A DNA stretch of 54,975 bases from an uncultured Christiangramia sp. (GCF_913046405.1 NZ_CAJWRQ010000005.1:1-54975); one strand, 5' to 3'; shown: positions 15,433 to 24,360, counted from the stretch's first letter. The notes: a model not told the origin generated them from the sequence alone. A program made the numbers and translations.

Positions 15433-17064
15433 ATGAAACGAAGCTTGATCATACTACTGATGCTAATAAGTTTTAAACCAGTTAGCTCTCAGATCACAAA
15501 AGAAAAACCGAAATTAGTAGTTGGTATCGTTGTAGACCAGATGCGTTATGATTACCTAACCCGATTCTGGGATCAATTTGGAGAAAATGGATTTAGGAGA
15601 ATGGTTAATAATGGCTATAACTTTAAAAATCATCATTTTAATTATGTTCCTACCTATACCGGCCCCGGGCATGCTTCAGTATTCACCGGGACAACTCCAG
15701 CAAATCACGGTATCATAGGAAATAACTGGTATGACAAGTTCGAGGATTCCTTTGTCTATTGTGCCGGTGATGATAATGTGAATCCTGTAGGAACTACAGA
15801 CCGTGCTGGAAAAATGTCGCCTCATCGCATGAAATCTACCACTTTTGGTGATGAGAACAGGCTGCAAACTCAGGGAAAGGGTAAAACCATAGGGATAGCC
15901 TTAAAGGATCGCGGAGCAATACTCCCAGCTGGTCACGCAGCTAATGCCGCTTACTGGTTTCATGGTAAGGACGAAGCAAAATGGATCACCAGCTCTTACT
16001 ATATGGAGCAATTACCTCAATGGGTGCAGGATTTCAACGAATCGGGTATAGCCAAATCTTATTTAAAGGAGTGGGCGCCGTTGAAGGATATTATGACGTA
16101 TCAGCAAAGTGGTGTGGATCGTAATGAATTTGAGTTTGGTTTCGACGGAAAAGAAACTGCAGATTTCCCTTACGACTTGAAAGCACTGGCTAAAGAAAAT
16201 GGTGAATATGATCTTATAAAAGCTACGCCTTTCGGAAATGATCTTACTGCAGAATTTGCTAAAGCTGCGATCAAGGGTGAAGAGCTTGGAAAGGATAATG
16301 TTACAGATGTGCTTACCCTTAGTTTTTCCAGTACCGATTATGTAGGTCATAACTTTGGAGTGAACAGCAAGGAAATTCAGGATACCTACATGAGATTGGA
16401 CCAAAATATTGCCGATGTTCTACAATATCTGGATGCTGAGGTTGGTGCTGGCGAGTATGTGGTTTTCCTGACTGCAGATCACGGTGGAGTAGATGTGCCT
16501 GCTTACTTAAAGTCTAAAAAAGTACCTGCTGGTTATTATGACGAATTAACCATGAAGGAAAAACTGAATAAATTTTCTTCTGAAACATTCAAAAATGATA
16601 GTCTTATAAAAAATATAAGCAACAGCCAGATCTTCCTTAATTACGATGAATTAATAGCTAAAGATTTTAGTTTGGAAGAAGTGACTTCTAAAATGTCTCA
16701 TTTTTTATTGAAACAGGAGAAAATATCAAGAGTATTCACGAGGAATGAACTTCAGATCGGTGCGTTTTCAAACCAGATAGGAGAACTTATCCAGAATGGA
16801 TATAATCAGAAACGTAGTGGAGACCTGGTATTTGTGATAGATCCTGGTTATATTGTATACCCTGATAAAGGAACCACTCATGGAAGTGGTTTCGCTTACG
16901 ATACACATGCGCCTCTTCTTTTCTACGGAAAAGGAATTAAGAAAGGTGAAACTTACGAGAAAACGTACATTAGAGATATTGCACCCACTATTTCAGCGAT
17001 GCTGGGAATTGCTTTTCCAAATGCTAGTACCGGAAAACCTTTAAAAGAAGTACTGGACAGGTAA
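15433..17064 (+). CDS. pafA: PafA-type alkaline phosphatase
   Basis: This is an exported phosphomonoesterase of the alkaline phosphatase superfamily that resembles PafA of Elizabethkingia. It releases phosphate from many organic phosphates without needing phosphate-starvation control in the best-studied case. The protein has 543 residues from the ATG at 15433. An in-frame TTG at 15412 sits close to the promoter and is less likely. A signal peptide ends near PVSSQ. The first metal aspartate is in VVDQMRYDYL. The nucleophile threonine lies in PTYTGPGHAS (Thr74 or Thr76), followed by TGTTPANHG. Later metal ligands are in SSTDYVGHNFG, TADHGG and the TTHGSG histidine. Its stop lies one base from that of the convergent glycosyltransferase gene. 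Confidence 0.88.
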   Translation: MKRSLIILLMLISFKPVSSQITKEKPKLVVGIVVDQMRYDYLTRFWDQFGENGFRRMVNNGYNFKNHHFNYVPTYTGPGHASVFTGTTPANHGIIGNNWYDKFEDSFVYCAGDDNVNPVGTTDRAGKMSPHRMKSTTFGDENRLQTQGKGKTIGIALKDRGAILPAGHAANAAYWFHGKDEAKWITSSYYMEQLPQWVQDFNESGIAKSYLKEWAPLKDIMTYQQSGVDRNEFEFGFDGKETADFPYDLKALAKENGEYDLIKATPFGNDLTAEFAKAAIKGEELGKDNVTDVLTLSFSSTDYVGHNFGVNSKEIQDTYMRLDQNIADVLQYLDAEVGAGEYVVFLTADHGGVDVPAYLKSKKVPAGYYDELTMKEKLNKFSSETFKNDSLIKNISNSQIFLNYDELIAKDFSLEEVTSKMSHFLLKQEKISRVFTRNELQIGAFSNQIGELIQNGYNQKRSGDLVFVIDPGYIVYPDKGTTHGSGFAYDTHAPLLFYGKGIKKGETYEKTYIRDIAPTISAMLGIAFPNASTGKPLKEVLDR

Positions 17065-17065
17065 A

Positions 17066-17914
17066 TTAAAGAAACTTATCTTTAATAGCGTCCCAACGCA
17101 ACTTTCTTATAAAACGGCCTTCTTCTTCGGAAACGAGAAAAGGTCGTTTTTTCTTTCTGGCATTAAAAAAACCAGATAGATAATGTAAAAAAGCGAAGGG
17201 ATTCATCTTTAGAGCAGCAAGTTTAGCTGAAGCGATCATACTTAGAGCAACTCCATATCGAAGTCTGTAGAATGCCTCTCCTTGCTTACGACCAGAATGT
17301 TCAAAATAATTCATCCCGGTAGGACGAAGATGTTTGACCAGAAGATTTTCATCAGTCACAACTTTCCATCCGTGGAATCTAGCCAGAAGTTCATCTGCAG
17401 TATCCCAGCCCATAGCAGGTTTAAGTTCCCCTATTTGTATAAAACAATGTTTGCTGTAAGCTTTTAAAGCGCCACGAATATGATCTTTGCCTGTAAGATT
17501 TTCGGGAATCCATTTGTCCTTCCTCTGGACACTGCAAAAGCCTCCAGCCATTCCAACACCAGGTTGCGACTCAAATATCTCAACGATCCTTTGCAGATAA
17601 TTTTCTGGAAAAATAAGGTCAGCGTCAAATTTGCAAATGATATCGAAATCATCGTCAAGCTGATAGTAGCCTTGGTAGAATGCGTTGATTACCTTACTGC
17701 CAGGAGCATGTTCTGCAGAAGATTGATTCTGAACGAGATCTATAAAGTCATATTTTTCAGCAAAACCCTCTACAATTTCTGAAGTTGAATCTGTAGAATT
17801 ATCATCTACAACCACTATTTTTGCCGGTTTCAGCGACTGCTCAGCAAGCGACTGTAGAGTTCTGCCAATAATATTTGCCTCGTTATGTGCGGGGATGATA
17901 ATATAGATTCTCAC
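17066..17914 (-). CDS. Family 2 glycosyltransferase
   Basis: This is a GT-A fold transferase of 282 residues, starting at GTG. It begins with IIIPAHNEANIIGRTLQSL and VVVDDNSTD (about residues 35-43), the nucleotide-sugar binding core. The DxD-type metal motif is CKFDADLIFP near residue 95. A later GWDTADE may supply the catalytic base. There is a mildly hydrophobic stretch near residues 225-250 (ALSMIASAKLAALKMNPFAFLHYL) that may contact the membrane. It follows the methyltransferase and FabH-like genes on the same strand with a 36-base gap. Donor and acceptor are unknown. Confidence 0.82.
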   Translation of the reverse strand: MRIYIIIPAHNEANIIGRTLQSLAEQSLKPAKIVVVDDNSTDSTSEIVEGFAEKYDFIDLVQNQSSAEHAPGSKVINAFYQGYYQLDDDFDIICKFDADLIFPENYLQRIVEIFESQPGVGMAGGFCSVQRKDKWIPENLTGKDHIRGALKAYSKHCFIQIGELKPAMGWDTADELLARFHGWKVVTDENLLVKHLRPTGMNYFEHSGRKQGEAFYRLRYGVALSMIASAKLAALKMNPFAFLHYLSGFFNARKKKRPFLVSEEEGRFIRKLRWDAIKDKFL

Positions 17915-17950
17915 GAAATGGGAATTTCAGTAAGCAGCTAAGATAGAGTA

Positions 17951-18472
17951 TTAGATCCTTTCAGCATAGACCGCATAGTACCTTGGAGTAAACTTCCGAA
18001 GAATAGGGCGTAATCCAACTTTCTTCACTGGATGTGCCCATTGAATACTATCTTTTATTTGCCAGCCACTTTTTTCCAGCAACCAGTCAAACTGCCATTT
18101 TTCAAACTCATGATAATGCCGGTCCCAGGGATCTATTTTGCTACGATAGGCGGGAGCAAACCATAGTTTTAATGGCACGCTTACTACAAGTTTTGGAGCT
18201 TTAATCTCTTTTAGAATATTGTATGGAGCGAGTAGATGTTCGAAAATCTCGAAAGCCGTAACGCAATCATAAGAATTCGTTTGGACCGCCTCAAAGTGAT
18301 CGTCCAGATCTTCCCCACTGGTATTAGTTACCTGAAAACCCTCCTTTTCCATAATTTTTGAAAACGGATTGGGAACTCCCAGATCCAGAATTCGTTCCTC
18401 TCTGGAAATATGATTTTCTAAAAATTCCAGTGTCTTATGAAAGCGTTCTTCCGGGAAACTTTGTTCGTACAT
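17951..18472 (-). CDS. Class I SAM-dependent methyltransferase
   Basis: This is a small methyltransferase of 173 residues. The SAM-binding motif I is EERILDLGVPNPFSKI (about residues 21-36), which departs from the usual GxGxG. Motif IV is YDCVTAFEIFEHL near residue 75, typical of methyltransferase type 11 (UbiE/UbiG-like). Its start codon overlaps the stop of the upstream FabH-like gene as TAATG, so the two are translationally coupled. The product is shorter than most relatives (200-250), with little beyond the core fold. The acceptor substrate is unknown. Confidence 0.78.
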   Translation of the reverse strand: MYEQSFPEERFHKTLEFLENHISREERILDLGVPNPFSKIMEKEGFQVTNTSGEDLDDHFEAVQTNSYDCVTAFEIFEHLLAPYNILKEIKAPKLVVSVPLKLWFAPAYRSKIDPWDRHYHEFEKWQFDWLLEKSGWQIKDSIQWAHPVKKVGLRPILRKFTPRYYAVYAERI

Positions 18473-19530
18473 TATACCTCGTAAGTGATCGCATTAATGT
18501 TCATTCCTGCACCAACGCTGGCAAACATTACGACGTCACCTTTCTCAAGTTTTTGATGGTCAATTTTACCTTTGCGTACAAGGTCCAGAAGCGTTGGAAC
18601 GGTGGCTACACTGCTATTTCCCAGTTCGTGGATGGTCATAGGCATTACATGTTCAGGTGCTTGCATGTTATGCAATTTGTAGAACCTGTTGATGATAGCT
18701 TCATCCATCTTCTCATTCGCCTGGTGGATAAATACAGTTTTAAGATCTTCAATTGATTTCCCGCTATTCTCCAGACAGGTTTTCATCGCTTTTGGTACGT
18801 TCACCAGTGCAAATTCATAGATCTTGCGACCATTCATTTTTATAAAACGAATATCTTCGGAAGATTTGCTATTATTAGATTTTCCGAAGTAAATATATTC
18901 AGATTCCTGCAATGAGAATGTTGCCGACTCGTGAGAAAGAATACCTCCAGTTTCTTCTGAAGCTTCTAAAATTGCTGCTCCGGCACCATCAGAAAAGATC
19001 ATGCTATCTCTATCGTGACTATCTACAACCCTGGATAAAGCCTCAGCACCAATTACCAGACAGCGTTTCGCGATGCCTGCCTTAATAAATGCATTTGCCT
19101 GCACCATCCCTTCGATCCAGCCAGGACAGCCAAAGAGGATGTCGTATCCTACACATTTAGGATTGCTGATCTTCAATTTTGCTTTTACCCGGGTAGCTAA
19201 ACTTGGTACGGTGTCGCTTTGAACAGTATTAGATTTAACGTCACCATAATTATGAGCAACTATTATATAATCAAGAGTTTCAGGATCTATTCCAGCATCT
19301 TCTATAGCTTTTTTGCTAGCCAGAGTTGCAATGTCTGAAGTATTCATTTCAGGTTCAATATACCTGCGTTCTTCAATGCCAGTAATAGCCTTGAACTTGC
19401 GAATCGTAGTAGGATTGTCCTGAGGAAAAGAACTCCCGTCGAGGTTAAAGAACTCATGTTGCTCAAAGTCAGCATTTCTTGTGACAACATTGGGTATGTA
19501 ACTTCCAGTACCGGTAATTTTAAAATTCAT
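18472..19530 (-). CDS. FabH-like 3-oxoacyl-ACP synthase III family protein
   Basis: This is a ketosynthase III (thiolase-fold) protein of 352 residues, which condenses an acyl-CoA or acyl-ACP with malonyl-ACP or a related nucleophile. The triad is complete: Cys135 in FGCPGWIEG, His in VFIHQANEKM near 270, and Asn in HELGNSSVATVP near 307. The cysteine context differs from the housekeeping FabH signature (AACSGF), and the protein is about 20 residues longer. It could therefore be a dedicated synthase for a secondary lipid or pigment rather than the fatty-acid initiator. It leads a three-gene unit with a coupled methyltransferase and a glycosyltransferase. Confidence 0.82.
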   Translation of the reverse strand: MNFKITGTGSYIPNVVTRNADFEQHEFFNLDGSSFPQDNPTTIRKFKAITGIEERRYIEPEMNTSDIATLASKKAIEDAGIDPETLDYIIVAHNYGDVKSNTVQSDTVPSLATRVKAKLKISNPKCVGYDILFGCPGWIEGMVQANAFIKAGIAKRCLVIGAEALSRVVDSHDRDSMIFSDGAGAAILEASEETGGILSHESATFSLQESEYIYFGKSNNSKSSEDIRFIKMNGRKIYEFALVNVPKAMKTCLENSGKSIEDLKTVFIHQANEKMDEAIINRFYKLHNMQAPEHVMPMTIHELGNSSVATVPTLLDLVRKGKIDHQKLEKGDVVMFASVGAGMNINAITYEV

Positions 19531-19611
19531 CTGACTCTGAGATTATAAATATTTCACAATTTAATTAAATAGCCTTAAGCTACATTTAAAATTTAATACT
19601 TTTTGGTCGAA

Positions 19612-19639
19612 AAAAAACCTGCCAGTTGACAGGTTTTTA
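19612..19639 (-). terminator. Terminator of gcvP
   Basis: AAAACCTG and CAGGTTTT pair across a short loop. On the minus strand a run of eight T follows, just after the gcvP stop. Confidence 0.8.
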
Positions 19640-19659
19640 TTTCTAAAGTGCTATCTGGC

Positions 19660-22509
19660 TTATACTTCGGCATATTCTTCAGTAGGAGGGCAGGTACACA
19701 TAAGGTTCCTGTCTCCATAAGCTTCATCCACACGTCGTACACTTGGCCAGAACTTATTTTCATGTAAATGGCTTAGTGGATATGCTGCTTTCTCACGAGT
19801 ATACGGTAAATTCCATTCGTTAGCGGTAAGCATATGTATGGTATGCGGAGCATTCTTCAACACATTGTTTGGTTCATCTACCGATGCTTCGTCAATTTCT
19901 TTTCGAATAGAAATAAGCGCATCACAGAATCTGTCCAGTTCAGGTTTTGATTCACTTTCGGTTGGTTCGATCATTACAGTTCCAGCTACCGGGAATGATA
20001 CTGTTGGAGCATGAAACCCATAATCGATCAAACGTTTGGCGATATCTGTCACTTCAATCCCTTTTTCTTTGAAAGGTCTGCAATCTACGATCATCTCATG
20101 TGCAGCACGCCCTCTTTCTCCAGAATAAAGGGTTTTATAATGTCCGTTTAAACGTTCCTTTATGTAATTAGCATTCAAAATTGCATATTCCGTTGCCTTT
20201 TGAAGTCCTCCAGTACCAAGCATTTTGATGTATCCGTAAGAAATAAGGCAAACGAGTGCAGAACCCCATGGTGCTGAAGAAATTGCACCAATCGCCTGAT
20301 CCCCGCCTGTTTTTATCACCGGGTTTCCAGGAAGGAAAGGTTTCAACTGCTCAGCTACACATATTGGACCAACTCCAGGTCCACCACCTCCGTGAGGAAT
20401 GGCAAAAGTTTTGTGCAGGTTAAGGTGGCAAACATCAGCACCAATTTTACCTGGATTGGTAAGTCCAACCTGGGCGTTCATGTTAGCGCCGTCCATATAA
20501 ACCTGACCGCCATTTTCATGAATGATATTGGTTACTTCACGAATAGCAGATTCAAATACCCCGTGCGTAGAAGGATAGGTAACCATTAGTGCAGCAAGAT
20601 TGTCCTTGTGTTTTAATGCTTTTTCACGTAGATCATCAACGTCTATATTTCCATTTTCAGTGGCCTTGGTGACAATCACTTTCATACCGGCCATTACTGC
20701 TGAAGCAGGATTTGTACCGTGAGCAGACGATGGGATCAGGCAAATATTTCTATGACTGTCTCCATTCGATTCGTGGTACGCACGTATAACCATTAAACCA
20801 GCATACTCGCCCTGAGCACCGGAATTTGGTTGTAATGAGGTTGCTGAAAATCCTGTAATTTCAGTTAACTGGTCTTCCAGTTCTTTTAATATGGTTTGAT
20901 AACCCTGAGCCTGGTCTACAGGAACAAATGGGTGCAAGTTCCCCCATTGTGGATTACTTAAAGGTAACATTTCTGAAGCGGCATTCAATTTCATGGTGCA
21001 GGATCCAAGACTTATCATCGAGTGGTTCAATGAAAGATCTTTGCGCTCCAGTTTTTTGATATAACGCATCAATTCAGTTTCTGAATGATACAAATTGAAT
21101 ACTTCGTGAGTTAAAAATTCAGTAGTACGTTGAAGTGACTCCGGAATCCTAATTTCTGAAGATAACTCAGATACTTCAGTAGCCTCTTTATCTTTTAATT
21201 CAGCAAAAACTGAAATGATCGCGTTCAGATCGTCTGTAGTAGTGGTCTCATTGATCGAAATACAGGCGCTTTCAGTATCGGGATAGAAAAAGTTTATCTC
21301 GTGCTTTTCAGCAATAGTTTTCAAAGATTTAGCGTCAACCTTTACATGTAGCGTATCGAAATATGCTGAATTCTGCTGTTCGAAACCAAGCTCCTTCAAA
21401 CTATCCTCCAGGCTAACTGCTGTCGCATGCACAATCCCGGCGATGTACTCCAGTCCGCGTGGACCATGATATACTGCATACATTCCTGCCATTACCGCAA
21501 GAAGAACCTGTGCAGTACAAATATTGGAAGTTGCTTTATCTCTTTTAATGTGTTGTTCACGGGTTTGCAATGCCATTCTAAGGGCATTATTCCCGTCTAC
21601 GTCTTTTGTAAGGCCAATAATGCGTCCTGGAAGATTTCTTTTATATTCTTCTTTTGTCGCGAAAAATGCTGCATGAGGTCCTCCATATCCTAACGGAATT
21701 CCAAAACGCTGCGTAGTTCCAACAACCACGTCTACTCCAAGTTCTCCCGGAGCCTGAAGCATTACCAGACTAAGTATATCTGCCGCAAAGGCGGTTTTAA
21801 TATTAGCTGCTTTACAATTCTCGACAAATTTTTTATAATCGAAGATCTGACCGAATTTGCCAGGATACTGCACAAGTGCTCCAAAGTATTCATCAGAAAA
21901 ATCAAATTCTTCATGATCTCCAACAACCATATCGATCCCAAGAAAATTAGCACGCGTTTCCATTAGAGAAATGGTCTGCGGTAATGTTTGCTGAGAAACG
22001 AAAAATTTATTGACGTTTGCTTTTTTCTGATCTCTTTCGCGAACAGAGAATAAGAGTGCCATTGCTTCAGCCGCAGCAGTAGATTCATCTAATAAGGATG
22101 CGTTCGCTAGCTCCATACCGGTAAGATCGCTTACCATGGTCTGGAAATTCAGAAGGGCTTCTAATCTACCCTGAGCGATTTCTGCCTGGTAAGGAGTATA
22201 AGCAGTGTACCAACCCGGGTTCTCCAGAATATTTCTCTGGATTACCGCTGGCAGGATGCTTTGATGGTATCCTAAACCAATGTAGGTTTTATATAATTTA
22301 TTCTTTTCTGAAAGCTTCTTGATATGTTCTGCATACTGGTTCTCACTCATTGCTTTTGGCAAATTAAGTGGGTTTTCCAGCCTGATATCATCAGGAATTG
22401 TTTCGTATATAAGTTGCTCTATAGAATCAACGCCAATCGTGTCCAGCATTTCCTGAAGATTTTCAGCTTTGGGACCAATATGGCGTAATGCGAAAGAATC
22501 TGTTCTCAT
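19660..22509 (-). CDS. gcvP: Glycine dehydrogenase (decarboxylating), P protein of the glycine cleavage system
   Basis: The P protein uses pyridoxal phosphate to decarboxylate glycine and load the aminomethyl group onto the H protein. This is the long fused form (949 residues) that combines the P1 and P2 halves. I start it at ATG 22509 (MRTDSFALRHIGP), which matches the family. An in-frame ATG 39 bases upstream lies on top of the -7 promoter box and is rejected. The PLP lysine is Lys700 in NLHKTFAIPHGGGGPG. The GYGGPHAAF and SSAHGTNPASA blocks are also intact. It has its own promoter and terminator. gcvT and gcvH are not in the window. Confidence 0.96.
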   Translation of the reverse strand: MRTDSFALRHIGPKAENLQEMLDTIGVDSIEQLIYETIPDDIRLENPLNLPKAMSENQYAEHIKKLSEKNKLYKTYIGLGYHQSILPAVIQRNILENPGWYTAYTPYQAEIAQGRLEALLNFQTMVSDLTGMELANASLLDESTAAAEAMALLFSVRERDQKKANVNKFFVSQQTLPQTISLMETRANFLGIDMVVGDHEEFDFSDEYFGALVQYPGKFGQIFDYKKFVENCKAANIKTAFAADILSLVMLQAPGELGVDVVVGTTQRFGIPLGYGGPHAAFFATKEEYKRNLPGRIIGLTKDVDGNNALRMALQTREQHIKRDKATSNICTAQVLLAVMAGMYAVYHGPRGLEYIAGIVHATAVSLEDSLKELGFEQQNSAYFDTLHVKVDAKSLKTIAEKHEINFFYPDTESACISINETTTTDDLNAIISVFAELKDKEATEVSELSSEIRIPESLQRTTEFLTHEVFNLYHSETELMRYIKKLERKDLSLNHSMISLGSCTMKLNAASEMLPLSNPQWGNLHPFVPVDQAQGYQTILKELEDQLTEITGFSATSLQPNSGAQGEYAGLMVIRAYHESNGDSHRNICLIPSSAHGTNPASAVMAGMKVIVTKATENGNIDVDDLREKALKHKDNLAALMVTYPSTHGVFESAIREVTNIIHENGGQVYMDGANMNAQVGLTNPGKIGADVCHLNLHKTFAIPHGGGGPGVGPICVAEQLKPFLPGNPVIKTGGDQAIGAISSAPWGSALVCLISYGYIKMLGTGGLQKATEYAILNANYIKERLNGHYKTLYSGERGRAAHEMIVDCRPFKEKGIEVTDIAKRLIDYGFHAPTVSFPVAGTVMIEPTESESKPELDRFCDALISIRKEIDEASVDEPNNVLKNAPHTIHMLTANEWNLPYTREKAAYPLSHLHENKFWPSVRRVDEAYGDRNLMCTCPPTEEYAEV

Positions 22510-22537
22510 CAATAAATTAAGTTGTGTTTTTGTGGCG

Positions 22538-22567
22538 CAAAAGTACATAATTCCGTGCTAATTTAAA
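22538..22567 (-). promoter_or_regulatory. gcvP promoter
   Basis: On the minus strand the -7 box TACTTTTG (22545-22538) lies 18 bases after a TTTA -33 element (22567-22564). The leader before the chosen ATG is about 22 bases. No glycine riboswitch fits in this space. Confidence 0.65.
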
Positions 22568-22640
22568 GTGGTTTAGAGGTGTACAGTTGTTAAGATTTTT
22601 GACTGATCAAAAACTAGTAAAGAATATGTAATTTCGTAAG

Positions 22641-23480
22641 ATGAGGTACCTTCGCCTGGCTTTTGACTTATATATAAATAGCAGTATTCACGTTGCTGTT
22701 GCGGTGGTATGTTTCGCGGTGATAAGTATAGTCGAAAATAACTTCCAAATAAGCCTAGGTCTACTGGCTTTTATTTTTTTCTCGACGATCACTGGATATA
22801 ATTTTGTCAAATACGCTGGCATTGCGAAACTGCATCATTCCAGTCTTGCCGGAAACCTGCGAATCATACAAATATTTTCTTTTATAAGTTTTCTTGCATT
22901 GATCTATTTTACTGTTCAACTGTCAGTAAATGTCCTGCTAGCAACAGGTATCCTAGGCTTACTAACACTTTTGTATGCATTACCGGTTTTTGGAAACAGC
23001 AGGAATTTGAGAAGTCTAGCCGGGATTAAAATATTTGTCATTGCAATGGTATGGGCGGGAACTACAGTTTTACTGCCCGTGATCAATGCTCAGCAACTGC
23101 TTAATCAATCAACTCTTATAGATTTATTCCAGCGGTTTTGTATGGTGGTTGTGCTTACGTTGCCCTTTGAAATAAGGGATCTAATTTATGATTCTCATTC
23201 TCTTGAAACGATTCCGCAAAGAATTGGAATTAGGAAAACAAGGATCTTTGGGGTTATTTTATTGATACTGATATGTCTTATTGAAATATTTCAGCAGCAA
23301 TTTCGCAGTTATAGCTTTCTAAGTTTATTTCTGGTTTGTGTAATTCTTGGAGTATTTCTGCTTAGGAGCAGAGAGCGGCAGGCTAAATATTATGCTTCTT
23401 TCGTGGTGGAGTCGATTCCCATAATATACCTGGGTATTGTATTATTTATGAAGTATGTTCTTCCGATTGTAGTTTACTAA
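22641..23480 (+). CDS. UbiA-like integral membrane protein
   Basis: This is a polytopic membrane protein of 279 residues with about eight hydrophobic segments. It looks like a member of the UbiA prenyltransferase superfamily, which transfers isoprenoid chains to aromatic or lipid acceptors. The second aspartate motif is visible as FEIRDLIYD at about residues 177-185, and the NSRNLRSLAGIKIFVIAMVW stretch resembles family members. The first motif (normally NDxxDxxxD) appears at TGYNFVKYAG near residue 52 without its aspartates, so catalysis is doubtful. A -7-like TAATTTCG lies only four bases before the ATG. Its 3' end overlaps the convergent anti-sigma gene by 35 bases. Confidence 0.6.
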   Translation: MRYLRLAFDLYINSSIHVAVAVVCFAVISIVENNFQISLGLLAFIFFSTITGYNFVKYAGIAKLHHSSLAGNLRIIQIFSFISFLALIYFTVQLSVNVLLATGILGLLTLLYALPVFGNSRNLRSLAGIKIFVIAMVWAGTTVLLPVINAQQLLNQSTLIDLFQRFCMVVVLTLPFEIRDLIYDSHSLETIPQRIGIRKTRIFGVILLILICLIEIFQQQFRSYSFLSLFLVCVILGVFLLRSRERQAKYYASFVVESIPIIYLGIVLFMKYVLPIVVY

Positions 23481-23715
23481 TATTTTCACGCCATTCTTTC
23501 TTTTTTTCTTCGGAACAGCATTCCAGATTTGCTTCTTTCAGCTTATGGGTGAGTTTGGAATTTCTACTGGAAAATGTGCGGCATGTTCTGCAGAAGGCAA
23601 GATGGATCGTTAACTTGATCTTTTCAAAAAAACCGGCTTCATCGTACTGTGCTTTCGTGCAACAGGTAGCTGCTTCAGAACAGTCAACAAAAAGAGATTT
23701 ACTTTTTTCACTCAT
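23446..23715 (-). CDS. Small zinc-finger anti-sigma-like protein
   Basis: This is an 89-residue protein starting at ATG 23715, two bases after the stop of the ECF sigma gene. It carries H38-x3-C42-x2-C45 (HLAFCRTC), the ZAS motif of zinc-binding anti-sigma factors. Additional cysteines are at the front (DCSEAATCC) and near the end (ECC). It lacks a membrane segment, so if it is an anti-sigma it is soluble and could sense redox state or metals directly. The extra cysteines favour a redox role, but that is inference. Its 3' end overlaps the convergent UbiA-like gene by 35 bases. Confidence 0.65.
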   Translation of the reverse strand: MSEKSKSLFVDCSEAATCCTKAQYDEAGFFEKIKLTIHLAFCRTCRTFSSRNSKLTHKLKEANLECCSEEKKKEWRENISKLQSEEHTS

Positions 23716-23717
23716 AA

Positions 23718-24269
23718 TTAAAACCAGTTTTTTTCCATGCACGCGGCCAGAGCAGTTCTGGCGCGATGAATAATTACCCACAAATTAGACGGCGTGATAT
23801 CAAATTCATTACAAATCGCTTCCGTATCAACTCCATCTATAGTTTTACGCTTAAAAATTGCTGCTTGTTTTTCGTTGATAGAGTCCAGACAATCCAGAAT
23901 TGCCAGTCCAAGTTCATTATTTTCCATGTCATCCTCGGCGGTACGGACAAATTGATCTGGAACCTGTTCTTCCAGCCATTCACCTTCGCTATCTTCTCCA
24001 GTATAATTGATCTTAACTTCAGCCTGACCTTTCCTGGAGTTATTACGCCGATAATGATCAATAATCTTTCGCTTCAGGATCGAAATGAGCCAGGTTCTTT
24101 CGCTGGCTTCGCCTTTAAAGTTTTTGGCAGATTTTAAGCCCGCCAGGAAGGTTTCAGAAATAAGGTCATTAGCGACTTCACGGTCATTTACACGCACGAT
24201 CGTATAATTAAACAGATAATCTGAATATCTGTCTACCCATTTATTTGGTTCAAGTTGGTTTGAAGGCAT
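23718..24269 (-). CDS. ECF-type RNA polymerase sigma factor
   Basis: This is a 183-residue sigma-70 family protein of the extracytoplasmic-function class. Region 2 runs from WVDRYSDYLFNYTIVRV to WLISILKRKIIDHYRR (residues about 10-80), including the -10 recognition helix. Region 4 is at about 120-175 with LDSINEKQAAIFKRKTIDGVDTEAICNEF-type helix-turn-helix sequence. I choose ATG 24269. A TTG at 24290 would leave almost no leader after the -7 box at 24300-24293. The anti-sigma-like gene follows at once. The upstream region holds a 12-bp perfect inverted repeat, a possible control site. Confidence 0.88.
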   Translation of the reverse strand: MPSNQLEPNKWVDRYSDYLFNYTIVRVNDREVANDLISETFLAGLKSAKNFKGEASERTWLISILKRKIIDHYRRNNSRKGQAEVKINYTGEDSEGEWLEEQVPDQFVRTAEDDMENNELGLAILDCLDSINEKQAAIFKRKTIDGVDTEAICNEFDITPSNLWVIIHRARTALAACMEKNWF

Positions 24270-24292
24270 GTGTGCTTGTGACGGTTGCAACT

Positions 24293-24300
24293 CAAAAATA
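24293..24300 (-). promoter_or_regulatory. -7 box of the ECF sigma operon
   Basis: TATTTTTG on the minus strand matches TAnnTTTG. No TTTG-type -33 element sits 19 bases upstream (CTAC is there instead), so this promoter may need an activator or an alternative sigma. Confidence 0.45.
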
Positions 24301-24353
24301 TGAAAAGAATGGCGATCCCGTAGCTTTATAATCAGGTTTTACCATTCTTTTCA
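24301..24353. repeat. 12-bp perfect inverted repeat between M3 peptidase and sigma genes
   Basis: TGAAAAGAATGG (24301-24312) and CCATTCTTTTCA (24342-24353) are exact complements around a 29-base spacer. The left arm directly abuts the -7 box of the sigma operon. On the minus strand it could also form a hairpin at the 3' end of the M3 peptidase transcript, followed by TATTTTTG, which is only weakly T-rich. Confidence 0.75.
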
Positions 24354-24360
24354 GAATTAT

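Noticed and set aside
22510-22548. Earlier ATG start for gcvP
   Set aside because: It overlaps the -7 promoter box, and the conserved protein begins at MRTDSFALRHIGP.
22510-22640. Glycine riboswitch upstream of gcvP
   Set aside because: The promoter lies about 30 bases before the start codon, leaving no room for an aptamer.
23446-23781. Longer 111-residue version of the anti-sigma-like protein
   Set aside because: The extra 22 residues overlap the end of the sigma gene. The ATG at 23715 gives the normal two-base spacing after the sigma stop.
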